Shown one piece after another: positions 24,154 to 32,612 of a DNA stretch of 51,409 nt. Source of the stretch: Thermoleophilia bacterium (GTDB taxonomy: Bacteria; Actinomycetota; Thermoleophilia; Miltoncostaeales; Miltoncostaeaceae); assembly GCA_017882545.1 (NCBI GenBank), contig JADGPG010000023.1, forward strand, positions 1 to 51,409, written 5' to 3'. The notes under the pieces are model-generated. The model saw nothing but the letters and a program-made list of their open reading frames with translations, was not told the DNA's origin and did no database searches. Numbering within the stretch: the first letter of the stretch is position 1; each line of letters starts with the position of its first letter. Made by a program: the position numbers and the translations under genes.

Positions 24154-27100
24154 ATGACGACGACCCCGCGCGCGGCCGATTCCGGCAGCAACGACGCCCT
24201 TCAGGTCAATCTCGCCCGCACTGCGGTCGAGGTCGTCATCCCGACGCGCGACCTGGTGTTGCTGGAGGTCGTGGCGGGCTGGAGGGGCCTCGAGGCCCAG
24301 ACCGCGCAGATGCTGCGCGAGGTCCATCACCAGTTCGTCGGCTGGCCGCAGGCACTTGCCGACCTGCACACGCGGGCGATGGGGGACTTCGCCCATTACG
24401 ACAGCCACCCCCGCGGCGCCGAGGGCATCGCGGTCTACTGCGACCTGTACGCCAAGGCCCTCGCCGGCGTCGGGGAGGGGCTGCGTTCCGACGCCGCGCG
24501 CCGCTGGCTCTACTACCTGACCAAGGTGGCCGGCGAGTCGTCGGACGCCGCGTTTCCGCGCGTCGTGCCCGTGCTGGCGGCGTCGATGCAGCGGTTCGCC
24601 GAGATCACATCGCCCATGCCACAGCTCCAGGTGGCGATGTCGTCGCATGTGCGTCGGCTGGCGCAGCTGCTCGTCGCGCGCGACGACGCGGACGTGGCGC
24701 GGGAGGTTGCGCTCACGCTGCTGGTGGCGAGCCTTGTCCAGGTCGACCGCGCCTATGCCCGCGGCGAGGACCCGGCCGCCTGGTGGGCACGTTCGATCGG
24801 CGGACCCCTTCCGGCGGCGGTCGCCGACATCAGCCACGCGCGCCTGGCGGAGTGGGGAGCCAGATTGCGGGCGATGTCGGCGGCACGGCCGTTGGCCGCG
24901 TATGCCGAGGACCTGCTGGCATTTCCGGACGCGGGGGAGCTCGCCCGGACGTGCCTCGATGTCGCCGAGATCGCGCGCGCCGACACGACCCGACCGCACG
25001 CGTCGCGCGACGCCTTGCGGTGGCTGCTCGAGATGCTGGGCCGGCCGATCCTGGAGCCGGTCCACGAGGTGGCCCTGCGGCAGGTGCGGCGCCTCGCCTC
25101 CGAACTGGTGACGACGGGGCCGCTCGCGGATCGGATCGCCGTCGTCCACGACGTGATCGGGCTGGTCCGGAGCCAGGGCGCCGACTACCCCCAAACCGCG
25201 CAGAGCATCATCGAGCAGGTCGGACGCGACGTCATGGCGACCGGCGACGGTGCGCTCGCAGAGGCCGCGATCGAAGGGATCCTGGCGCTCGAGTTCGCCT
25301 ATCCCGACTTTGCCGGCTTCACCGACGAGTGGCAGGTGCGGGTCAACCCCAACCACGTCCGGGGCATCCGCACCTATCTGCGCATCATCGAAGTCGACCC
25401 GGTTCTGGCACGACCGCTGCTGGTCGCGCTGGTCGCGCACCTGCGGCTCGGTGGGGTGCTCGTCAGCGACACCGACCTGTTCCAACGCGACATCTCGACC
25501 CTGCTGGCATCCGAGATCGCACCGGTCTACCTCTACGTCAAACAGCTGTTGCGCCTGTTCCCGGTCTACCACAACGAGATCGGTGCGGAGGGTGCGCTGC
25601 GGGAGACCTCCACCCGCCTCGATGAGATCGAGGGACGGCGCGACCACCTGTTTCACTTCCTGCGCAAGCAGTGTCATGTCGAGTCGAACTCCGAGATGGT
25701 GGAGTTCGTCGATCGGGTGATCCGGTTCTGTGCCACCGGCGACCCGGCGCCATTGGAGCGCTACCTGCCACCGGAGCTGTATGCGGATGTCGTCACCGAC
25801 CCGAACCGGGATCAGATCCGGGCGGTGTTCGACGCCTTCCTGTCCGCCGGAACGACGATCGAGGAGTTGGCGGAGGCGGATCCGTCCGACGTCGCCACCC
25901 GCGTGGCGGCCGTGCGCGCGGGCACGCCCGTCGCGCGGGAAGAGTTCGGGCTGCTGTTTGCGGTGCGGCGCGAGATCGTGCGCAAGTATCGGCTCGACCC
26001 GGGCGATGCGCTGCCGCGCTTGCGATCGGTCGCGGGCGTGCCGACCGCGATGGTCGAGGCGATCACCGCCGACTTGGCCAACGGTGCCCACGAGCCGGCC
26101 CTCGACGGCATCCTGGCCGCGCTCGAGCGCCTCAAGGTGATCATCGAGACACCGGGGCCGGTCGCAGCAACCGAAGACATTTACCACAAGCGCCATATCG
26201 CGGCGGGCATCCCGAGCATGTACGGCACGTACCGCGAGCCCCGCTTTGATGCGATGGGGCTGACGTTCCGCCTGGAGGCACTGGCGGTTGCGGTGTTCGA
26301 CGCCGCCATCGACGACCTCGCGTTGGCCCCGCTGGAGCACCCGCAGCTGGTCCGGGTCGGGGCCTGGTTCCGGATGCTCTTGCGGGCCGTCCGGATCGAG
26401 GGCTTCCGCGCTCAGGGGTTGACCCACGTGGCGGCGATGCTGGACGAGCTCCTGGCGACACCCGGCGCCACCCTCGACCAGTACCTCAACGTCTTCTGGC
26501 TGGCCTCGCGCAACCTTGAGACCCTCGTCGACGCCCGCATCCTGAGCGTCTACGACGAGGTGGCGCCCAGGGTCATCGCGCCGTTGCTGACGAAAGAGCG
26601 CGTCTCCGGGCCGGCCGGTGCCTCGTCGGACGAGGCGGCGATCGCCGTCTCCGAGGGGCTTGAGCGGGACCTGATCGCCGAAAGTCTCGGGGTGCAGCGC
26701 ATCGACTTGCTGATCGGCCGGGTGTTGCGCGCGATCGAGGATCAGCGCGACATCGGGAACACGGTGGTCGGCGCGCCGCCGGTCGGGGCCGTCTCCGGGG
26801 CCGAGATCATCGAACTCGGTGACACCGCGACCCCCGCCGGGGGTGTGGCGCTCGGCAACAAGGGCCTGATGCTCCGCCGCATGCGGGCACTCGACTTCCC
26901 GATTCCCGACGGCTTCGTCCTGACGACCGGGTTCGTGCGTACGCACGTGGCGTCGGGAGCCGAGGCGTTGCCCGACGAGTTCACCGCGCGGATCCGCGCG
27001 GAGGTCGCTCGGCTGGAGCTGCGGACCGGAGCGCGGTTCGGCGATCCCGAGCGTCCGCTGATGTTCTCCGTCCGCGGCGGCGCCCCGATCAGCATGCCGG

Positions 27101-28332
27101 GAATGCTCGAGACCTACCTGAACGTCGGCCTCAACGTGGCCGTCGCCGAGGGTCTCGCCCGCCAGCCCGGGCGCGAGTGGGCGGCGTGGGACGCCTATCG
27201 GCGCCTGCTGCAGTTCTGGGGAATGAGCTGCGGCCTGCGGCGGGAGCAGTTCGGCGATCTGCTCGCGCTGATCAAACAGCGCTACGGCGTCACCAAGAAG
27301 GCGCAGCTCTCCGGCGCGGGGATGCGGGAGGCCGCGCTCGCCTATCGCCAGCTGCTCATCGACGCCGGGATGCCCTTGGTCGATGACCCGCACGCGCAGC
27401 TGATGGCGTGCATCGCCCACGTCGGGCGATCGTGGTGCGACACCGCGGCCGACACGTACCGGCGGGAGCTCGGGATCTCTGACAACTGGGGCACCGCCGT
27501 GATCGTCCAGAACATGGTGTTCGGCAACATCGGGCGTCAGTCGGGCACCGGGGTAGTGCTGACCCGACACCCCGTGTACGAGACCAGCGGGGTGCAGCTC
27601 TACGGCGATTACGTCGTGCAGGCGCAAGGGGACGACGTCGTCGCCGGCCTGGTGGAGACCTTCCCGGTCTCCGAGTCGCAGCGTCTGGCCGAGCCGAATC
27701 ACGGTCCGCATTCCCTCGAGCGCGATTTCCCCGAGATCTATGCGCAGGTCTTGGCCGTGGCCGAGATTCTGGTCAACGAGCAGGGGATGAATCACCAGGA
27801 GATCGAGTTCACATTCGAGGGCGAGCGGGCGGAGGATCTGTTCATCCTGCAGACCCGCGACGAGGTCACCACCCAGCGCGGCGTGTTGCCGGCGTTCGTC
27901 CCGGGACCGGAGCTTGACGCCGCGCTGATCGCCACCGGTATCGGCGTCGGCGGCGGGGCGTTGTGCGGACGGATCGCCCACAGTCAGCAGGAGCTCGACT
28001 GGCTGGCGGCGGAGTACCCGGGTGACGCGCGGATCCTGCTCCGGCGGGACACCGTGCCCGACGACATCCCGCTGGTCGTTCAGGTGGACGGCCTGCTCAC
28101 GGCGATCGGTGGCGCCACGAGCCATGCGGCGGTCGCTGCCAAGCGTCTCGGAAAGACGTGCGTGGTGGGGTGCCGGCCGTTTATCGTCGGTCCGCCGGGA
28201 GCGCCGTCGCGCCTGGGCGAGCAGCTCGTGCGCTGCGGCGACATGATTGCGATCTCGGGTGTCGACGGATCGGTGCGCACCGGCGCACACCCGACGACGG
28301 AGGTCGTGGTGCGGGGCAGGGCACAGCAATGA
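24154..28332 (+). CDS. Giant PPDK-like protein: unknown N-terminal region, nucleotide-binding domain, phosphohistidine domain
   Basis: A 1392-residue cytosolic protein. Residues 1 to about 870 are mostly helical and match nothing I recognise. Residues about 895-1260 are a PPDK N-terminal (ATP-grasp-like) domain: GNKGLMLRRMRALDFPIPDG, SVRGGAPISMPGMLETYLNV, 'ISDNWGTAVIVQNMVFGN', 'EFTFEGERAEDLFILQTRDE'. Residues about 1265-1390 are the swivelling phosphohistidine domain, with GGATSHAAVAAKRLGKTCVV and catalytic His1324. The PEP/pyruvate-binding TIM barrel of PPDK and PEP synthase is absent; the chain ends after the His domain. It presumably takes phosphate from ATP onto His1324 and passes it to an unknown acceptor. 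ATG 24154 has only a short AGG. The stop overlaps the next gene by ATGA. Confidence 0.85.
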   Translation: MTTTPRAADSGSNDALQVNLARTAVEVVIPTRDLVLLEVVAGWRGLEAQTAQMLREVHHQFVGWPQALADLHTRAMGDFAHYDSHPRGAEGIAVYCDLYAKALAGVGEGLRSDAARRWLYYLTKVAGESSDAAFPRVVPVLAASMQRFAEITSPMPQLQVAMSSHVRRLAQLLVARDDADVAREVALTLLVASLVQVDRAYARGEDPAAWWARSIGGPLPAAVADISHARLAEWGARLRAMSAARPLAAYAEDLLAFPDAGELARTCLDVAEIARADTTRPHASRDALRWLLEMLGRPILEPVHEVALRQVRRLASELVTTGPLADRIAVVHDVIGLVRSQGADYPQTAQSIIEQVGRDVMATGDGALAEAAIEGILALEFAYPDFAGFTDEWQVRVNPNHVRGIRTYLRIIEVDPVLARPLLVALVAHLRLGGVLVSDTDLFQRDISTLLASEIAPVYLYVKQLLRLFPVYHNEIGAEGALRETSTRLDEIEGRRDHLFHFLRKQCHVESNSEMVEFVDRVIRFCATGDPAPLERYLPPELYADVVTDPNRDQIRAVFDAFLSAGTTIEELAEADPSDVATRVAAVRAGTPVAREEFGLLFAVRREIVRKYRLDPGDALPRLRSVAGVPTAMVEAITADLANGAHEPALDGILAALERLKVIIETPGPVAATEDIYHKRHIAAGIPSMYGTYREPRFDAMGLTFRLEALAVAVFDAAIDDLALAPLEHPQLVRVGAWFRMLLRAVRIEGFRAQGLTHVAAMLDELLATPGATLDQYLNVFWLASRNLETLVDARILSVYDEVAPRVIAPLLTKERVSGPAGASSDEAAIAVSEGLERDLIAESLGVQRIDLLIGRVLRAIEDQRDIGNTVVGAPPVGAVSGAEIIELGDTATPAGGVALGNKGLMLRRMRALDFPIPDGFVLTTGFVRTHVASGAEALPDEFTARIRAEVARLELRTGARFGDPERPLMFSVRGGAPISMPGMLETYLNVGLNVAVAEGLARQPGREWAAWDAYRRLLQFWGMSCGLRREQFGDLLALIKQRYGVTKKAQLSGAGMREAALAYRQLLIDAGMPLVDDPHAQLMACIAHVGRSWCDTAADTYRRELGISDNWGTAVIVQNMVFGNIGRQSGTGVVLTRHPVYETSGVQLYGDYVVQAQGDDVVAGLVETFPVSESQRLAEPNHGPHSLERDFPEIYAQVLAVAEILVNEQGMNHQEIEFTFEGERAEDLFILQTRDEVTTQRGVLPAFVPGPELDAALIATGIGVGGGALCGRIAHSQQELDWLAAEYPGDARILLRRDTVPDDIPLVVQVDGLLTAIGGATSHAAVAAKRLGKTCVVGCRPFIVGPPGAPSRLGEQLVRCGDMIAISGVDGSVRTGAHPTTEVVVRGRAQQ

Positions 28333-29618
28333 CCGGATACGCGAACGACAAGGACGGACCGACGATGGGTCACGGACACGGGCGGCCACTGGGAATCAAC
28401 GGCCTCGGTCGGATCGGAAAGTTGTGCGTGTGGCATCACGCCGCGCGCGGGACGTTTCCCGGCCTGGTCGTGAATATCGGCCGTCCCGTCGGGCGCGACC
28501 TCGATGCCGTCTGCGGGGTCATTCAGAACGACTCCACCTACGGCAACATGGACCGCTTCCTGTTTGGCGTCGCGGCGCAGCCGAGCGTCCGCATCATCGA
28601 TCGCGACCGGAATCTCCTCGACGTCGCGGGAATGCCTGTCCGGATCCTCCAGGAGGCGCGCAACCCCGCCGACATCAACTGGCGTCGCGAGGGCGTCCGT
28701 GTGGTGGTGGACACCACCGGGGCCTTCGACGATCCCTCGGTGAGCGAGTCGGCACCCAAGGGGTCCCTCCGCGGGCATCTGGTCGCGGGCGCCGAGAAGG
28801 TGATCTACAGCGCTGCGTTCAAGGTCAAGGGCGGGAGCGCCCCGGACGACTGCGTGACGCTGATCAACGGCATCAACCACGACGCGTTCGACCCCGCGCG
28901 CCACCACCTGATCTCGGCGGCGTCCTGCACGACGACCGCCCTCGCCCACATGGTCAAGCCGTTGCTCGAGCGCATGCAGGCGGCCAACGTCATGACCGCG
29001 TCGATGAGCACCGTGCACGCGGTGACCAACTCCCAGACCGTCCTCGACGCGGTGCCCGGTGACGGTGCGAAGGACCTGCGCAAGACGCGCAGCGCGCTCA
29101 ACAGCATGGTGCTCACCTCGACCAACGCGGCGCGCGCCCTCGAGGAGGTCATCCCCGAGATCCGCGAGATCGGCTTCATGGCCGATTCGGTGCGGATCCC
29201 GATCCCGACCGAATCGCTGATAATCCTCAACGTGACCTTCCAGACCCGGCTCGACGAACACGGCGACTCGCTGATCAACCGCAAGTCGCTCAACCGCATC
29301 TTCCAGGCGGCGGGCAACGGCGCGCAGGCGGGGCTGTTGGTGTATTCGAACGTCCAGAACGTGCCCCGCGACGTCATGGGCATGCGCGCCGCGGTCGTGA
29401 TCGAGGGGACCGAGACCCACACCCGCACCGGGTTCGTCGAGGTGGATCTGGCGTCGCTTCCCGGCATCGATGAGGCGGCGCTGGCGGGGTTTGCCCACCC
29501 GGTGGTTCGCGTGCCGGTCACGCACGCGAAGGTGTTCGGCTGGTACGACAACGAGTACGGCAGCTACACCAACATGCTCGGCGACCTGACCGTCCACGTT
29601 GCGGAGAGCCTGCCGTAG
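28329..29618 (+). CDS. Atypical glyceraldehyde-3-phosphate dehydrogenase-like protein
   Basis: A 429-residue GAPDH-fold dehydrogenase (canonical forms are about 335). The NAD-binding start is LGINGLGRIGKLCVWHHAAR. The catalytic Cys200 lies in SAASCTTTALAHMV, which replaces the usual SCTTNCLAP. The catalytic His230 lies in STVHAVTNSQTVLD, and the C-terminal signature is 'GWYDNEYGSYTNML'. Extra residues occur between the NAD and catalytic domains and after residue 330. The ATG overlaps the stop of the PPDK-like gene (ATGA), so the two are translationally coupled. The fold and both catalytic residues suggest a phosphorylating or hydrolysing aldehyde dehydrogenase. The substrate may not be glyceraldehyde 3-phosphate. 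Confidence 0.82.
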   Translation: MTGYANDKDGPTMGHGHGRPLGINGLGRIGKLCVWHHAARGTFPGLVVNIGRPVGRDLDAVCGVIQNDSTYGNMDRFLFGVAAQPSVRIIDRDRNLLDVAGMPVRILQEARNPADINWRREGVRVVVDTTGAFDDPSVSESAPKGSLRGHLVAGAEKVIYSAAFKVKGGSAPDDCVTLINGINHDAFDPARHHLISAASCTTTALAHMVKPLLERMQAANVMTASMSTVHAVTNSQTVLDAVPGDGAKDLRKTRSALNSMVLTSTNAARALEEVIPEIREIGFMADSVRIPIPTESLIILNVTFQTRLDEHGDSLINRKSLNRIFQAAGNGAQAGLLVYSNVQNVPRDVMGMRAAVVIEGTETHTRTGFVEVDLASLPGIDEAALAGFAHPVVRVPVTHAKVFGWYDNEYGSYTNMLGDLTVHVAESLP

Positions 29619-29682
29619 GCGTCGGTTCCCTGGCGGCATGAGAGAGTCGTGACGTCTCCTCGGAAAGGGCGGTCACTCACCC

Positions 29683-30411
29683 ATGCCTGTCGGTGATGTG
29701 TATGGCGTCCGCCCCGCATGGGTCGACGACACGCTGTTCCCGTTTACGAGCCGCTTCGTCGACGTCGACGGGAACGTGGTCCACTACGTCGACGAGGGCG
29801 ACGGCCCGACGATCGTCTTCCTGCACGGCAACCCGACGTGGTCGTTCGTCTACCGGGATGTGATCGCCGCCCTCCGGAACAGGTACCGCTGTATCGCGCC
29901 CGACTATCCGGGGTTCGGCCTGTCGCAGGCGCGCACGGGGTACGGATCGCTTCCGGAAGAGCATGCCCAGGCGGTGGTGGGGTTTCTGGACGCGCTCGCC
30001 CTGGACGACGTGACCCTTGTGGTCCAGGACTGGGGCGGGCCGATCGGGATGTGGGCCGCCCTCGAGCGTCCGGCGCGGGTCAGCCGTATGGTGATCGGAA
30101 ACACCTGGGCGTGGCCGGTCAACGGCGACAGGCATTTCGAGATGTTCTCGGCGCTCATGGGCGGCCCGCCGGGCCGGTGGCTGATCGAGCGGGCCAACCT
30201 CCTCGTCCGGGTCATGATCCCGACGGGGCATCGGCTCCGGAAGGTCACATCAGCCGAGCTGGCGCAGTACCGTGCGGCGCTCGACACGCGCGAACGACGC
30301 CGGGCGTCGGCGATCTTTCCGCGTCAGATCATCGCCGGGAAGGCATTTCTGACGGGCATTGCGGCACGCCTGGGCGAGCTGGCCGCCCGGACCGGCAACG
30401 CCGAGCCGTAG
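29683..30411 (+). CDS. Haloalkane dehalogenase-like alpha/beta hydrolase, C-terminally truncated
   Basis: A 242-residue alpha/beta hydrolase. The oxyanion and halide-site motif HGNPTWSFVYRDV (from His48) and the nucleophile Asp116 in VQDWGGPIGMW are those of haloalkane dehalogenases. Full-length relatives have about 290-310 residues. Here the frame ends shortly after 'GELAARTGNAEP', where relatives continue into the strand that carries the late acid and then the catalytic His loop. Only 60 bp remain before the tRNA-Ala gene, and they do not encode the missing part in any frame. The protein is thus probably inactive, or a remnant. Ribosome binding before ATG 29683 is weak. Confidence 0.75.
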   Translation: MPVGDVYGVRPAWVDDTLFPFTSRFVDVDGNVVHYVDEGDGPTIVFLHGNPTWSFVYRDVIAALRNRYRCIAPDYPGFGLSQARTGYGSLPEEHAQAVVGFLDALALDDVTLVVQDWGGPIGMWAALERPARVSRMVIGNTWAWPVNGDRHFEMFSALMGGPPGRWLIERANLLVRVMIPTGHRLRKVTSAELAQYRAALDTRERRRASAIFPRQIIAGKAFLTGIAARLGELAARTGNAEP

Positions 30412-30471
30412 ATGGCTCCCGGACGCGTGTGGGCGGCGTCACGGTGACGGTCGTCGTGACATGCGACGGAG

Positions 30472-30544
30472 TGGAGCATGGCGGAATCGAACCGCCGACC
30501 TCCTGGGTGCGATCCAGGCGCTCTCCCATCTGAGCTAATGCCCC
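30472..30544 (-). tRNA. tRNA-Ala (anticodon CGC)
   Basis: The minus strand reads GGGGCATTAGCTCAGATGGG and folds as a 73-base cloverleaf. The acceptor stem GGGGCAT/ATGCTCC has one G-T pair, and A73 follows. The D-arm is AGCTCAGATGGGAGAGC. The anticodon stem CCTGG/CCAGG encloses loop ATCGCAC (anticodon CGC, reading GCG). The T-arm contains GGTTCGATTCC. No CCA is encoded. Confidence 0.95.
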
Positions 30545-30635
30545 GTGCGGTCGAAAAGTTTAGCGTGCCGCCTAGCGGGTGTCATCCCCGGAGCGCGGTC
30601 GGAGGACCGCCGCCGACGGTAACCTCCACAGAGCA

Positions 30636-31421
30636 ATGATCGATTTGCACAACCACCTGCTGCCCGGCCTCGACGACGGGCCAACCACAACCGCGGAGGC
30701 GCTGGAGATGGCGCGGGCCGCCGTGGCGGCGGGGATCAGCGTGATGGCGTGCACCCCCCACGTTGCGGTGAAGTATCCCAACCGACCCGATGACATCCGG
30801 GCTGGGGTCGAGCAGCTGCAGCTGGAGATCCGGCAGGCCGGGATCGACCTGCGCCTCGTGCCGGGCGCGGAGATCTCGACCGACCTCGTCGACCGCCTCG
30901 ACGACGACGAGCTCCGCCGGCTCAGTCTCAATGACAGCGGCTGGCTTCTGGTGGAGGCGCCGTTCTCGGGCTGGCCCGTGCGCCTGCCGAAACTCATCGG
31001 CGAGTTGGAGATCCGTGGGTTCCGTGTCCTGATCGCCCATCCGGAGCGGTCGCAGGCAATTCAGCACAGCCCGGATCGTCTGCGCGACCTCATCGGGCGC
31101 GGCGCCCTGGCGCAGGCGAATGCATCGAGCTTCGTGGGTGACCACGGCCGCCTGGTCACGCAGACCGCCAAGCTGCTGCTGCACAACGAGCTGGTTCACG
31201 TGCTGGCCTCCGACGCCCACTCGGCCACGTGGCGTCCACCGGGCGTCGCCGAAGGGCAGCGGATCGCCGCGCGCGAGCTCGGCGTCTGGCCCGATCAGCT
31301 CGACTGGATGGTCAACGAGGGTCCCCGCCAGATCCTGGAGGGCGGCATCGTGCGCCCGCCGCGGTTCGTGCCCCGTCCGCTTGCCCGTGAGGACCGCACC
31401 CCGGACCGCCCGCGCGGCTGA
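30636..31421 (+). CDS. CpsB/CapC-type PHP-domain tyrosine-protein phosphatase
   Basis: A 261-residue metal-dependent PHP hydrolase. Metal-ligand motifs appear in order: MIDLHNHLLPGLDDGP at the N-terminus, CTPHVAVKYPN, 'GAEISTDL', 'LIAHPERSQ', and ASDAHSATWRPPG. This set is the signature of CpsB/CapC/YwqE phosphatases, which dephosphorylate bacterial tyrosine kinases and control capsule or exopolysaccharide export in other bacteria. ATG 30636 starts the fold directly. No tyrosine kinase or polysaccharide polymerase lies nearby, so the pathway here is unknown. Confidence 0.9.
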   Translation: MIDLHNHLLPGLDDGPTTTAEALEMARAAVAAGISVMACTPHVAVKYPNRPDDIRAGVEQLQLEIRQAGIDLRLVPGAEISTDLVDRLDDDELRRLSLNDSGWLLVEAPFSGWPVRLPKLIGELEIRGFRVLIAHPERSQAIQHSPDRLRDLIGRGALAQANASSFVGDHGRLVTQTAKLLLHNELVHVLASDAHSATWRPPGVAEGQRIAARELGVWPDQLDWMVNEGPRQILEGGIVRPPRFVPRPLAREDRTPDRPRG

Positions 31422-31809
31422 GTACCGCCGCGACCCGGCGCCCGTCGGAGTGGCGGCCGCCCGCAGGCCAGCCGGCCGCTACTCCGGGCGCTACCCGATC
31501 CGTCGGGTGCGGGCCCCGTCGCCGGATGCGGCGCCGAGGAGGGGTGGGGTGACATCCATGTTCGCCAGACACGACACGAACGGTCTCCGTGTTCCATGTG
31601 GTCCCCGTTCCTGGCGCGACAATAGCCCCTTCTTGGGATCGTCGACCAGTGGTCCACGGCCTGACCGCCGTCGCCGGAGCGCGCACCGTGCGGTATTCCC
31701 GTCGGGCACCCCGCGGCGGTGACCGACGCAGTCCCCCGCTGGTAGCCTCGTCCCCAGCCGTGCCGGTGTGGCCGATGTCCGCCGCGCCGCCATCCGAACG
31801 CCGATCGAG
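31422..31809. other. Stretch with no supportable gene, upstream of the tmk operon
   Basis: About 390 bases without a convincing frame on either strand. It must hold the promoter of the tmk operon, but I could not pick out a -35/-10 pair, hairpin or repeat with confidence. Confidence 0.4.
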
Positions 31810-31995
31810 ATGATCCGACCCGACACCCCCGACCCGGACGATGCACCCTCGGTCTACGCGCGCCTCGCCGCCCAGACCGACATCGTCGAACGGGCGCTAC
31901 CGGTCCCTGAATGGATCCGATGGTTCGGACGCGTCGTCGCGGTGGCGATCGTCGTGGTGGCACTCGTCGGGGTGATTTGGGGGCACGCCGGGTGA
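31810..31995 (+). CDS. Small single-span membrane protein before tmk
   Basis: A 61-residue protein (ATG 31810) with an acidic N-terminus (MIRPDTPDPDDAPSVYARL) and one transmembrane helix at about residues 37-57 (VVAVAIVVVALVGVIWG). Its TGA overlaps the GTG of tmk (GTGA), so it is the first gene of the operon and translationally coupled. No family is recognised. The upstream ATG 31768 is possible, but its extra residues look non-coding. Confidence 0.6.
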   Translation: MIRPDTPDPDDAPSVYARLAAQTDIVERALPVPEWIRWFGRVVAVAIVVVALVGVIWGHAG

Positions 31996-32612
31996 CCGGC
32001 GCCGTGCGCGGCCGGTTCATCGTCCTTGAAGGCGTCGACGGCTCCGGCAAGACCACGCAAGCGCGGCTTGCGGCACGGGCCCTGCGCGCCGCAGGGCGCA
32101 CGGTCATCGAGACCCGTGAGCCCGGCGGAACCGTGCTCGGGGAGCGATTGCGCGAGGTGCTGCTCGGAGCGTCACCCGGTGCCCTCGCCGACACCGCCGA
32201 GGTCGCGCTCTTCGCCGCGGCGCGCGCGCAGCTCGTCGCCGAGGTGATCCGCCCCGCACTGGTCCGCGGCGACTGGGTCGTCTGCGACCGCTTTCTTGCC
32301 TCATCGCTTGCCTACCAGGGGGTGGGGCGCGGCCTGGGCATCGACGCCGTCGCGCAGGCCAACGCGCTGGCGATGGACGGCTGCGTGCCGGACCTGACGG
32401 TGATCGTCGACGTGCCGGCGGGAACGGCCCGGGCGCGGCGTGGCGCGGCCGATCGGATCGAGGCCGAAGACGACGCCTTTCACGCGCGGGTGGCAGAGGG
32501 CTACCGCCAGCTCGCGGCCCGGTTCGCGGATCGGATGACGGCCGTCGACGGGACGGGGACTCCGGATGAAGTGCACGCCCGTGTCATGGCGCGGCTCGGG
32601 GCGGTGGCATGA
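31992..32612 (+). CDS. tmk: Thymidylate kinase
   Basis: A 206-residue kinase that makes dTDP from dTMP and ATP. The P-loop is FIVLEGVDGSGKTTQARLAA. The DRY/DRF-type motif is VCDRFLASSLAYQGVGRGLG, and the TMP-binding 'TREPGGTVLGERLREVLL' loop is intact. The lid region 'ARARRGAADRIEAED' has Arg residues before the ED pair. The GTG start overlaps the preceding stop, and the stop overlaps holB. The pairing of tmk and holB is common in bacteria and fits a DNA-replication operon. Confidence 0.95.
   Translation: MTGAVRGRFIVLEGVDGSGKTTQARLAARALRAAGRTVIETREPGGTVLGERLREVLLGASPGALADTAEVALFAAARAQLVAEVIRPALVRGDWVVCDRFLASSLAYQGVGRGLGIDAVAQANALAMDGCVPDLTVIVDVPAGTARARRGAADRIEAEDDAFHARVAEGYRQLAARFADRMTAVDGTGTPDEVHARVMARLGAVA

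Noticed and set aside
24034-28389. A 1451-codon open frame on the minus strand, opposite the PPDK-like gene
   Set aside because: It is a third-position GC shadow: its residues are Arg/His/Asp/Leu-rich without any family motif, and the plus strand carries clear PPDK domains. Similar long antisense frames opposite typA, ETF-QO and the relaxase were rejected for the same reason.
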